Translations under genes and position numbers: made by a program
Shown here: positions 1-7,696 of the stretch, piece after piece
Position numbering within the stretch: position 1 is the stretch's first letter
Layout of the letters: each line of letters starts with the position of its first letter
The notes under the pieces: model-generated
Databases searched by the model: none
What the model was told of the DNA's origin: nothing
Seen by the model: the letters and a program-made list of their open reading frames with translations, nothing else
NCBI GenBank assembly: GCA_964441285.1
Contig: CAYTUK010000011.1
Coordinates: forward strand, 1-64,000
From: S010-25 sp964441285
GTDB taxonomy: Bacteria > Pseudomonadota > Gammaproteobacteria > SZUA-229
Length of the DNA: 64,000 bases
Direction of reading: 5' to 3'

Positions 1-232
1 ACCAGCGTTTTTCTGGTGTATTGATAAAAAGATAGAGGATCAAGAGGATTTGATGAGAAGCCTCGGTTCGAAAAAATTGCCGGGAGCAATTTTTAACATC
101 AACGTTTTTTGTTGATGGCCCCGAAGGGGTGAGCGCAGGACAGCGCGAATAATCCCTCTTTCGGTAACCAGAGAACCCCAGGAAGTGATGTTACCAGCGT
201 TTTTCTGGTGTATTGATAAAAATATAGAGGAT
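1..232. repeat. 192-bp tandem repeat, first unit plus 40 bp of a second
   Basis: Bases 1-40 recur at 193-232 with one mismatch (starting accagcgtttttctggtgta), so the period is 192 bases. Similarity stops after 232, where the sequence leads into the tRNA gene. Between the two copies lie three hairpins: arms aaaaattgc/gcaattttt (72-94), catcaac/gttgatg (97-117) and cccc/gggg (119-129). No convincing gene is present. The window begins inside the array, so more copies may lie upstream. The function is unknown. Confidence 0.7.
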
Positions 233-326
233 AATGGTATGAATAACTTATCACTCTTTATTAATAAAAGCCTAATTAACATTGACCTTAGCTAAAGAAA
301 CCACGATAATTGCGCCTCAAAATTAT

Positions 327-403
327 GCGCCTGTAGCTCAGCTGGATAGAGTACTCGGCTACGAACCGAGCGGTCGGGAGTTCGAATCTCTCCAGGCGCA
401 CCA
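327..403 (+). tRNA. tRNA-Arg (anticodon ACG)
   Basis: A complete cloverleaf can be folded. The acceptor stem is gcgcctg (327-333) with caggcgc (393-399), the discriminator base is A400, and CCA is encoded at 401-403. The anticodon stem is ctcgg/ccgag (354-358 and 366-370) around the loop ctacgaa, giving anticodon ACG, which would be read as ICG for CGU/CGC/CGA arginine codons. The T arm contains ggttcgaat-like sequence (gagttcgaatctc). The gene stands alone between a tandem repeat and a dispersed repeat. tRNA 3' ends are common integration sites, but no second copy of this 3' end is visible in the window. Confidence 0.95.
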
Positions 404-508
404 TATAATCAACCACTTGCAGCATCTTCGGAATTATTAAAATCCGAGTGTGCCCTGAGTGCGCCTTTTACCACGTACAGCGATGGCCGTTTTGACCGCA
501 CAATACGC

Positions 509-628
509 TCAGCAGGGTCGATAGGATTTGGTCGTGCTGTAAGGGTGTTGTAAAGAAGATACCAGCTTGTGGTTGCAACTTTTGAGAAGTGAAGACTCTT
601 ACAGGCATTTACCTTCTGAGTTACGGGT
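509..628 (+). repeat. Copy 1 of ~115-bp dispersed repeat flanking the 0.6-7.6 kb segment
   Basis: This stretch matches 7557-7672 in the same orientation at roughly 85 percent identity by eye, with shared blocks such as ggatttggtcgtg, agataccagcttgtgg and gcaacttttgaga. In one frame both copies translate to a similar peptide (DTSLW-QLLR-E, RHL-SELR), and many differences fall at third positions. That suggests both are remnants of a coding gene. I do not recognise the family. The two copies bracket the carbonyl-detoxification operon and the hybrid kinase. Confidence 0.7.
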
Positions 629-633
629 GGATA

Positions 634-1686
634 TTAAAGTTCGTCAGGGCCAACCCGCATTATTAATTTCCCGAAGTTTTTACCTTCTAACAAACCAATA
701 AATGACTCCACGGTATTTTCTAAACCGTCGACTAAATGCTCACGGTAGTTAATTTTTCCTTCTTGCAACCACTGCTTCATAGCTTGGCTAAATTCATTGT
801 AACGATGACCATAATCATCAAATACAATGAAACCTTGCATCTTAATGCGCTTCACTAGCAAGGTGCCCATCAGCATTGGCACACGATCAGGACCTTCAGG
901 CAAACTGGTTGCGTTGTATTGCGAAATCAGGCCGCATAATGGCACTCGAGCACATGGGTTTAATAACGGTAATACGGCATCGAATACTTTTCCACCGACA
1001 TTTTCAAAATACACATCGATGCCAGCATCACAGATTTTGGCCAATTTCTCGGCTAAATCAGGGGATTTATGATCGAGGCAATAATCAAACCCTAAATCAT
1101 CGACTGCTGAGCGACACTTTTTTTCGCCACCGGCGATACCAACGACTTTACAGCCTTTTAATTTGGCAATTTGACCAACCAGACTCCCAACGGCGCCGGT
1201 TGCTGCTGCCACAACAACCGTTTCCCCTGTTTTCGGCTGACCTATATCTAACAAGCCCATATAAGCAGTTAAACCAGGCATTCCCATAACACCTAAAGCG
1301 TATGAAGGCTGTGTCGGCTCTTTGCCTAGTTTCAACAAGCCAACGCCATCAGAAATCGAATAGTCTTGCCAACCGGAATAGGAAAGCACCCATTCACCCA
1401 CTTCATAATTCGGATGGTTGGATTGCTCCACACGGCAGACTGTTCCACCGACCATCACCTGATTGATAGCAACAGGTTCGGCGTATGATTTAGCCTCATT
1501 CATTCGTCCACGCATATACGGATCTAAGGACAAATATATTGTTCGCAGTAAAAATTCACCTTGCTTTGGGTCTAATTTTTCATTTTCTACAAAATTAAAA
1601 TCATTCAATTTCGGCGCGCCGTCAGGGCGAACCGCTAATGTCCATTGGCGATTTATTTGACCATTTTGTTGACTGGGAATTACCAT
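634..1686 (-). CDS. curA: NADPH-dependent curcumin/alkenal-reductase-like MDR oxidoreductase
   Basis: This is a zinc-free medium-chain dehydrogenase/reductase of about 350 residues, close in length and sequence to E. coli CurA. It should reduce the C=C bond of alpha,beta-unsaturated carbonyls with NADPH in the cytosol. The family hallmark LSLDPYMRGRM is near residue 50, the Rossmann nucleotide-binding stretch AAATGAVGSLVGQ is near 160, and YFENVGG is near 240. The start at 1686 (MVIPSQQ) is preferred over an in-frame ATG at 1716 because GGAGAAC precedes it at good spacing and the longer start would overlap the upstream stop codon. It is the last gene of a three-gene operon with yqhD and a DJ-1/PfpI gene, which suggests reactive-carbonyl detoxification. 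Confidence 0.9.
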   Translation of the reverse strand: MVIPSQQNGQINRQWTLAVRPDGAPKLNDFNFVENEKLDPKQGEFLLRTIYLSLDPYMRGRMNEAKSYAEPVAINQVMVGGTVCRVEQSNHPNYEVGEWVLSYSGWQDYSISDGVGLLKLGKEPTQPSYALGVMGMPGLTAYMGLLDIGQPKTGETVVVAAATGAVGSLVGQIAKLKGCKVVGIAGGEKKCRSAVDDLGFDYCLDHKSPDLAEKLAKICDAGIDVYFENVGGKVFDAVLPLLNPCARVPLCGLISQYNATSLPEGPDRVPMLMGTLLVKRIKMQGFIVFDDYGHRYNEFSQAMKQWLQEGKINYREHLVDGLENTVESFIGLLEGKNFGKLIMRVGPDEL

Positions 1687-1702
1687 AATTGTTCTCCGTT
1701 CG

Positions 1703-2860
1703 TTATAGTGCGGCATTCAAGATTTCACGGCTTATTTCAGGAGTAATGTCATCGTGCTCACCTAGTTTGACCATGCCATGTTGAGTTAACTTTTCAATCA
1801 AACCATCAATTTCAGTTTCACCTAAATCGACATGAGCTAAACGAGTCGGCACTTGCATGGTTTGAAAGAACTGTTCCGTTAACTCAATTGCGCGATTAAT
1901 GCGTGAATCTTCGTCGCCTTCGGTCAGGTTCCAAATATGTTCAGCATACTGTAACAACTTCTCTCGTTTCGCTTCAGTACAAACCTTCATGACCGCAGGT
2001 AATACGATCGACAGGGTACGTGCGTGATCAATTCCATAGGCACCAGTTAACTCATGACCAATCATGTGTGTCGACCAGTCTTGCGGTACACCCGCACCAA
2101 TCAGACCATTTAAGGCCATGGTTGCTGCCCACATAATGTTGCCACGGACATCTAGGTCGTTTGTTGTTTCGGCGGCCAATGCTTTCGGCCCTTCTTCGAT
2201 AAGTGTATGCAATAAGCCCTCGGCGAAACGATCCTGTACCTTGCCATTCACGCTATAAGTCAGATATTGCTCCATAGTATGAACAAATGCATCTATTACA
2301 CCATTACTAATTTGTCGATCAGATAACGACAGTGTTACCGTAGGATCAAGTATTGCAAACAAAGGCCGTATAAATGGACTACTAAAAGGCAGTTTGTTGC
2401 CAGCACGAGTAACCACCGCACCGGTATTTGATTCTGAACCGGTTGCGGGTAGTGTTAATACACAGCCCATCGGCAACGCCTGTTTAATCGGTTCACCTTT
2501 AGCGACGAAGTCCCATGGGTCTGCTCCTTCGAACAGCGCTGCGGCTGCGATAAATTTAGTGCCATCAACGACTGAACCACCACCAACAGCCAATAAAAAG
2601 TCGATATCATGCTGGTGGATTAAATCCTGAGCCTTCATCAAGGTAGCGTAACTTGGGTTGGGCTCAATACCAGAAAACTCAAACCAGGTGTGCTCACTTA
2701 ATGCATCAGCCACCTGATCATAAACGCCATTCGCTTTGATCGAGCCACCACCATAGGTTACCAGGACTTTTGCCGCCTTTGGTATTGCCTGGCTCAGGGC
2801 TTTAATTTGACCTTTACCAAAGTGAATCTGGGTAGTATTTTGAAAACTAAAATTTAACAT
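1703..2860 (-). CDS. yqhD: Iron-containing alcohol dehydrogenase / aldehyde reductase YqhD
   Basis: This 385-residue protein follows E. coli YqhD along its whole length. YqhD is an NADPH-dependent aldehyde reductase that removes glyoxal, methylglyoxal, acrolein and lipid-peroxidation aldehydes. The cofactor motif GGGSVVDGTKF is near residue 95. The metal ligands are visible as Asp and His in VIDAFVHTMEQ (near 190) and His residues in GHELTGAYGIDHA (near 265-280). It lies 15 bases downstream of the DJ-1/PfpI gene and 16 bases upstream of curA, so the three genes are probably cotranscribed. In E. coli the local regulator is the AraC-type YqhC; here a divergent LysR gene takes that position. Family assignment is secure and the aldehyde range is inferred. 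Confidence 0.93.
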   Translation of the reverse strand: MLNFSFQNTTQIHFGKGQIKALSQAIPKAAKVLVTYGGGSIKANGVYDQVADALSEHTWFEFSGIEPNPSYATLMKAQDLIHQHDIDFLLAVGGGSVVDGTKFIAAAALFEGADPWDFVAKGEPIKQALPMGCVLTLPATGSESNTGAVVTRAGNKLPFSSPFIRPLFAILDPTVTLSLSDRQISNGVIDAFVHTMEQYLTYSVNGKVQDRFAEGLLHTLIEEGPKALAAETTNDLDVRGNIMWAATMALNGLIGAGVPQDWSTHMIGHELTGAYGIDHARTLSIVLPAVMKVCTEAKREKLLQYAEHIWNLTEGDEDSRINRAIELTEQFFQTMQVPTRLAHVDLGETEIDGLIEKLTQHGMVKLGEHDDITPEISREILNAAL

Positions 2861-2875
2861 TACGGTCTCCCTAAT

Positions 2876-3544
2876 CTATGAAACAAGTGCGGCTAATAGT
2901 TTTTCTGCAACAAGTTCGGAACTTGCTGGATTTTGGCCAAAAATTAGTAAGCCATCCTGAACGGAAAATGCATTCCAGTCGGCGACTTTTTGAAAGTCAG
3001 CGCCGCGTTTAACGAACTCATCTTCTAATAAGAAGGGGACAATATCGGTCAATTGCACTGTGTCTTCTTCACTGTTGGTAAAGCCGGTTACCGCTTTACC
3101 TTTGACCACATATTCGCCTTCAGAATCTTTAACATTCAAAAGGGCAGCGGTTGCGTGACACACAGTGGCAACCGGCTTATTGGCCGCCAGAAAGCTTTCA
3201 ATCAACGCAATGGAATTGGTACTGTCCGTTAAGTCCCATAATGGCCCATGGCCTCCCGGATAAAATACAGCGTCATAATCGGCAGCTTTCATGTCTGCCA
3301 GCTTTGTGGTATTTGCGACTAACGCCTGTGCTTGCGTATCTGCATCAAAGCGCTTAGTCGATGTGGTTTGAAAATCCGCCAACTCACTCTTTGGATCAAT
3401 CGGAGGCTGTCCGCCTGCTGGCGAAGCAAGTGTTACCTGAACACCTGCATCAACAAAAGCGTAGTAAGGTGCGGCAAACTCTTCGACCCAGAATCCGGTC
3501 TTTTCGCCGGTATTTCCCAGTTCTGCATGAGAAGTGATTACCAT
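2876..3544 (-). CDS. DJ-1/PfpI family protein (type 1 glutamine amidotransferase-like, Hsp31/glyoxalase III-like)
   Basis: This cytosolic protein has at least 222 residues. The nucleophile elbow is ATVCHATAALL, where the Cys is followed by His, and the N-terminal segment GNTGEKTGFWVEEF contains the conserved acidic residues of Hsp31-like members. Such proteins act as glutathione-independent glyoxalases, deglycases or chaperones; which applies here cannot be read from sequence. It heads the operon with yqhD and curA. The start is odd. The first ATG lies inside the usual KKVLMVITSH beta strand and lacks a ribosome site. The frame stays open upstream through ITDSNGKKVL to an ATA codon (3572-3574) preceded by AGAAGAG at good spacing. 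The protein may start at ATA, or an ATG may have mutated. Confidence 0.87.
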   Translation of the reverse strand: MVITSHAELGNTGEKTGFWVEEFAAPYYAFVDAGVQVTLASPAGGQPPIDPKSELADFQTTSTKRFDADTQAQALVANTTKLADMKAADYDAVFYPGGHGPLWDLTDSTNSIALIESFLAANKPVATVCHATAALLNVKDSEGEYVVKGKAVTGFTNSEEDTVQLTDIVPFLLEDEFVKRGADFQKVADWNAFSVQDGLLIFGQNPASSELVAEKLLAALVS

Positions 3545-3716
3545 TAATACTTTTTTACCGTTTGAATCAGTTATGTTTTTATCTCTTCTATAGGTTTTGT
3601 GTAAGGTCGTCTGTTATTTCAATGTTTAGACACTGACTACAGTGTATGCCTATAAGTTGGGTCGAACAATAAGGATATATTTGACTTCAATGGTAGATAT
3701 ATTGATACAATAAGGT
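3545..3716. promoter_or_regulatory. Divergent control region between the LysR gene and the carbonyl-detoxification operon
   Basis: This 172-base gap separates two divergent transcription units, the usual site of a LysR-type operator. An interrupted palindrome ttgacttcaa (3681-3690) sits in an AT-rich stretch with repeated gatatat elements (3673-3679 and 3696-3702). A tTTGAC/GATACA hexamer pair with 17-base spacing exists on the plus strand (3681-3709), but it would start the lysR transcript almost on its ATG, so I do not assign it. The regulatory role is inferred from gene layout. Confidence 0.4.
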
Positions 3717-4652
3717 ATGAACCTATCTTTCGAACAACTTAAAAGCATGGTGGTTTTCGCTCAGGTCGTCGAGCAAGGAAACCTGACTGCTGCCGCCAGG
3801 CACATAGGCTTATCACGTGCGGTAGTCAGTTATCACATAAAAAAATTGGAATCCCAGCTAGGGGTAAAGCTACTCAATCGAACTACTCGTGCCATAGCGT
3901 TAACTGAAGCGGGTATGGAGTATTACCAGTCCTGTCGTATCATTGCTGAACAAGCCGTTTTGGCCAATCAGCAAATAGAAAACTTTAAAAATGAACCGGA
4001 AGGTTTATTAAAAATCACCTGCCCGGTGAACGTTGGTTTACAGATGGTTGTGCCCGCACTAAACAATTTTCGTCGTCTCTATCCTAAAATTGAATTAGAC
4101 GTCATGCTGACGGATGAGGTGGTTAATATCATGCAAGAGGGCATCGATCTCGCCATACGCGGCGCGCCTTTACCTGATTCTGGATTACAAGCGAGTAAAC
4201 TATCAATATTATCCACCTGTTTGTGTGGCTCGCCTGATTATTTTAAAAAATACGGTCGCCCGACTACTCCTGCTGAGTTAGAGCAGCATGTTTGGGTTAT
4301 TTATAAGCTGACCTCTGGAGCCATTGAGTTAAGCAAAGGTGGCCGTTCGTACAGTATTGTAGTGAAAGGCAGTATTAGCACGAATAACGCTGCGGCTCGC
4401 ACGGCCTTTATCGAAGGCGGTCATGGCTTAGGGCGAATTCCGCTTTATGATGCCTGGCCTAAAATTCAAACAGGGTTATTAGAATCGGTACTAGACGATT
4501 ATCAGCTAAAAAATATCGATATTTATGGCGTTTTTCCTCCTGGCAGTGCCGGTTCAAAAAAGCTACGGCTTTTAATGGATTTCCTTAAAAATTATTTTGT
4601 TAAGGTCGACCGCCAGGCCATGAAAAATACACTGCTATCTAATAGCGGATAA
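3717..4652 (+). CDS. LysR-family transcriptional regulator
   Basis: This is a 311-residue LysR-type regulator. The N-terminal winged helix-turn-helix (about residues 5-65) contains NLTAAARHIGLSRAVVSYH, KKLESQLGVKLLNRTTRAI and the start of the linker helix. Residues 90-300 form the periplasmic-binding-like effector domain (LLKITCPVNVGLQ, LDVMLTD, DLAIRGAPLPDSGL), as in the CrgA/DmlR-like subgroup. TAAGG lies just upstream of the ATG. The gene is divergent from the DJ-1/yqhD/curA operon and is the most likely regulator of it, perhaps in response to electrophilic aldehydes. That function is inferred from position only. Confidence 0.9.
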   Translation: MNLSFEQLKSMVVFAQVVEQGNLTAAARHIGLSRAVVSYHIKKLESQLGVKLLNRTTRAIALTEAGMEYYQSCRIIAEQAVLANQQIENFKNEPEGLLKITCPVNVGLQMVVPALNNFRRLYPKIELDVMLTDEVVNIMQEGIDLAIRGAPLPDSGLQASKLSILSTCLCGSPDYFKKYGRPTTPAELEQHVWVIYKLTSGAIELSKGGRSYSIVVKGSISTNNAAARTAFIEGGHGLGRIPLYDAWPKIQTGLLESVLDDYQLKNIDIYGVFPPGSAGSKKLRLLMDFLKNYFVKVDRQAMKNTLLSNSG

Positions 4653-4994
4653 GACTCAACAAAAGTATTCACCGGACGCATGAGATACCCCGCTTCGTTT
4701 AGCTGTAATCCGCCTATAAAATAGTCCCCTTCGCAATTAGAGTTCTCCGGTTAAATTATCCTTAGTCAGGAGAATAAAAATAAAAAAGACGCATCAAAGA
4801 GCAGAACATTTATAGCAAATAGGGATGGATTATGATCGCGAAGCGATCCACGATGTTATCCGTCCTTAGGTTCGTAAACGCCACATCCCTGTGCCACTGC
4901 TCCTGTTGTTGGGCAAGCTCGGGATGTCTATATAAGAAAATATCTTTTATGACTGAGCTATATTTATTTTAATATCGCAGCAGGCTGTTGGGGT
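4653..4994. other. 342-base gap between convergent genes, nothing recognisable
   Basis: No ORF of note, RNA gene or strong terminator was seen between the lysR gene and the end of the hybrid kinase gene. One stretch, gatcgcgaagcgatc (4836-4850), is a short perfect inverted repeat. It is not followed by a T run. Confidence 0.4.
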
Positions 4995-7403
4995 TCAGTC
5001 CAGTAATTCACGTAATATATGACTCAGCGCGGAGATGGCTGCCGGTTTGGTGATAACACGGCAATCTTTCAGGTTCGCTATTTCTTCACGAACCTGTTCC
5101 TCGCCATAACCGGTCTGGAACAGAACGGGCAGGCATGGAGACGATGCTCGAATCCGGCGCGCCGCATCCACACCGCCCAGTTGTGGCATCACCACATCCA
5201 GTACTACCAGACAAATCTTATTCCGGTGTTCTTCAAACAGACTGACTGCTTCTTCTCCATTGTTCGCAATCAGCACTCGGTAACCGATGGATTCCAGTAA
5301 CTCACGCGAGACTTCGCACACCAACTCTTCATCATCTGCCAGCAGAATAGTCTCACCATGGCCCTGAATGACCTGGTTTTCGTCAGTTCGCGGGGATACG
5401 TGAACAGCCTCGGTCAAAGGAATAAACACATGAAACGAGCTTCCCTTTCCAGCCTCGCTCTCCACTTCGATAACGCCGTTGTGGGATTGAACCGCCCCAT
5501 ACGCCATCGCCAGACCCAGGCCCGTGCCTTCACCGACTTCCTTGGTGGTGAAAAACGGGTCAAACAGATGAGTGAGATGCGCCGTCGAAATGCCATAACC
5601 ATTGTCTTTTACGGTCAGCCAGGCACAACGTTTATGTGAAAGCGTCGGTTGTCGTTTCCACAATGCCTCATCGGCTACCAGTACATCCAGTGAAATATGA
5701 ATTTCTGGATGGCTTTTCCCGCTAACGGCGTGTTTTGCATTGTTGATGAAATTTAGCAATACCTGCTGTAGCAGGGTGGCATCACCGTTCAACACACATT
5801 CAGTCTCCGACACGTTCAGGGTGAAACTGATATTCTCAGGCACACTGCTGCGTGCCAGTTTGAAGGTTTCTTTCAGAAAGAGTGTGAACGACATCGGCTG
5901 CATGTGGATTTGTCCCTTACGGGAAAAAGTCAGCAGTTGCGAAATCATGCCTGCAGCCCTGAAGCCTGTTTGCTCAATCTGCTTCAGCCTCTGTTGTAAA
6001 TCCGGCCGATCACCCAGTTTTTTTTGCACCAGATACGTTGTACCCAGCATGCCCGCCAGCATGTTGTTAAAGTCATGTGCGATGCCCCCAGCCAGCGTAC
6101 CCACCGCTTCCATCTTCTGTGCCTGACGAAATTGATGCTCCAACACCACTTTATCTTTTCTCTGCCGTATCACCTCCATTCCGAAGGCCAGATCACCAGC
6201 CAGTTCTTCCAGAAGTTTTATTTCATCGGCATAGAATGCCTCTGCTTCAGATGCGTAAATATTCAATGAGTTGATTACCTTTTCACCAATCGTGAGAGGG
6301 AAAGCAGCCATCGCAAGATAACCGCGCCGACGCGCCTGACCACGCCATGGCAGGAATGCCGGATCATGAAGAATATCATGGCATACAACGGAATTTCCTT
6401 CACGAATCGCTCGCCCAATAGGACCCCGGCCAAACTTATTGTCCGCCCACGAAATGTGAGCCGATTCAAGATAACCATCTTCAAAACCCGCATGGGCAAG
6501 GGGAATAACACGATGCTCGTTATCATGCCTTGCCTCGCCCACCCAGGCCATTTTATATCCACCTTCATTGACAATCAGTGTGCAAATCGTTTCCAGCAGC
6601 CGCGGCTCATCCGCTACGCGAACCAGCGCCTGATTACAGTCGCTGATCATCCGCAAGGTGCGATTGACTCTGCGCAATTGCTCTTCTGCCAGTTTGCGGT
6701 CGGTGATGTCATGGAAGTAAATAGACAGGCCTTCCGGTGAGGGATAGACGATGTTCTCAAACCAGCGATCCCATGGCTGGTAGTAGTCCTCAAAGTGGAT
6801 CGGCTTTTGCTCTGCCATCGCGCGTTCGTAGGCAAGATAAAACGGCTGGCCGACCCCTTCGGGAAATTCTGTCCAGATATGTTTGCCGATCAAGTCCGCC
6901 GGACGGCGATTGAATAACTCAGCGCCACGCGCATTGACATAGGTATAGCGCCAGTCTTTATCCAGAGCCACGAAGGCATCGGTGACGCGCTCAAAGACCT
7001 GATTGAGTATTGTGTTCGCGGTTCTGGCTCGTTCCTCGGCCTGCTTGCGCTCGTTAATGTCAAAAATCATAGTCATGACAGAAGGCTCGCCCTCAAAATC
7101 TATGGCGGTGAAGGAAACCAGTGCCCAGAAAGGCGCTCCATTCGCTTTTTTACAATGAATTTCTCGGCTTTTCAACGCGCCTTTTTTCGCCAATTCCTGC
7201 ATGATGGGTTCCCGCTCTTCGGGGTAAAGAAAGAAATCAGGTATTTTCTGGTTTGCGATGTTATCGATGGGTAACCCGGTCAGTTCTGCAACTGAAGCAT
7301 TGGCATATTTTACTACCCCATCACGTATGCGGGTGACAATCGTGGGTACGGGATTGGCCGCCATAATCAGATCGAACTGATTCTGTTTATTCACGGACGG
7401 CAT
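4995..7403 (-). CDS. Cytosolic hybrid sensor histidine kinase (PAS-PAS-GAF-HisKA-HATPase-receiver)
   Basis: About 802 residues with no membrane segment, so it is probably a soluble intracellular sensor. Two PAS domains (about 10-125 and 130-250) are followed by a GAF domain (about 260-410). The phosphoacceptor block GGIAHDFNNMLAGMLG has its His near 442. The ATPase domain (about 530-655) shows NFINNAKHA, DNGYGI and GEGTGLGLAMAYG. A C-terminal receiver (about 680-800) has ILLADDEE, the phospho-Asp in VVLDVVMPQ near 736, and a conserved ITKP Lys. The HDFNN box is typical of hybrid kinases whose own receiver is the main output. ATG at 7403 is chosen over GTG at 7412 because GGAG sits 8 bases upstream of it. 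No partner regulator is adjacent, and a broken copy of its receiver tail lies immediately upstream. Confidence 0.9.
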   Translation of the reverse strand: MPSVNKQNQFDLIMAANPVPTIVTRIRDGVVKYANASVAELTGLPIDNIANQKIPDFFLYPEEREPIMQELAKKGALKSREIHCKKANGAPFWALVSFTAIDFEGEPSVMTMIFDINERKQAEERARTANTILNQVFERVTDAFVALDKDWRYTYVNARGAELFNRRPADLIGKHIWTEFPEGVGQPFYLAYERAMAEQKPIHFEDYYQPWDRWFENIVYPSPEGLSIYFHDITDRKLAEEQLRRVNRTLRMISDCNQALVRVADEPRLLETICTLIVNEGGYKMAWVGEARHDNEHRVIPLAHAGFEDGYLESAHISWADNKFGRGPIGRAIREGNSVVCHDILHDPAFLPWRGQARRRGYLAMAAFPLTIGEKVINSLNIYASEAEAFYADEIKLLEELAGDLAFGMEVIRQRKDKVVLEHQFRQAQKMEAVGTLAGGIAHDFNNMLAGMLGTTYLVQKKLGDRPDLQQRLKQIEQTGFRAAGMISQLLTFSRKGQIHMQPMSFTLFLKETFKLARSSVPENISFTLNVSETECVLNGDATLLQQVLLNFINNAKHAVSGKSHPEIHISLDVLVADEALWKRQPTLSHKRCAWLTVKDNGYGISTAHLTHLFDPFFTTKEVGEGTGLGLAMAYGAVQSHNGVIEVESEAGKGSSFHVFIPLTEAVHVSPRTDENQVIQGHGETILLADDEELVCEVSRELLESIGYRVLIANNGEEAVSLFEEHRNKICLVVLDVVMPQLGGVDAARRIRASSPCLPVLFQTGYGEEQVREEIANLKDCRVITKPAAISALSHILRELLD

Positions 7404-7415
7404 ATTCCTCACTCC

Positions 7416-7530
7416 AATAGTTCATGCAATATACGGTTTAATGGTGAGATGGCTGCCGGTTGGTGGCAACATGGCAACGCTTTCAGCGTTGCCATTTTCC
7501 CCAAAAACTGTTCCTCATCATAACCGATAA
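7416..7530 (-). pseudogene. Remnant of a second receiver-domain C-terminus (paralogue of the adjacent kinase)
   Basis: Read on the minus strand, this segment aligns by eye with the last ~115 bases of the neighbouring kinase gene (about 5000-5115). Shared blocks include gagatggctgccggtt, ggcaac, ctgttcctc and cataaccg, in the same order and spacing. The copy is degraded, and the rest of the kinase gene is absent. It therefore looks like the 3' end of a lost paralogue, or of a partial duplication, placed directly before the intact kinase gene. Confidence 0.65.
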
Positions 7531-7556
7531 ATTAATCTTTTCCCATTGAAGTTCAA

Positions 7557-7672
7557 TCAGCAAGGCATGGGATTTGGTCGTGTTGTAGTGTGTTGTAAAA
7601 AAGATACCAGCTTGTGGTCGCAACTTTTGAGAAACGAAGGCTATTGCAGGCATTTATCTTCTGAGTTGCGGG
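7557..7672 (+). repeat. Copy 2 of ~115-bp dispersed repeat
   Basis: This is the direct-repeat partner of 509-628, sharing ggatttggtcgtg, agataccagcttgtgg and gcaacttttgaga. A 62-codon open frame covers it (peptide core DTSLWSQLLRNEGYCRHL), but no start or domain supports a real gene. It ends just short of the nei stop codon. Confidence 0.7.
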
Positions 7673-7696
7673 CGTTCAGAGCGTCGTATCTTTCTA

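Noticed and set aside
327..403. tRNA-Arg as an attachment site of an integrated element
   Set aside because: No duplicated tRNA 3' end and no integrase gene were found in the window.
3681..3709. Good-looking -35/-10 pair for the LysR gene
   Set aside because: The transcript would begin at about the ATG and remove the TAAGG ribosome site; LysR-bound DNA is often AT-rich, so chance is likely.
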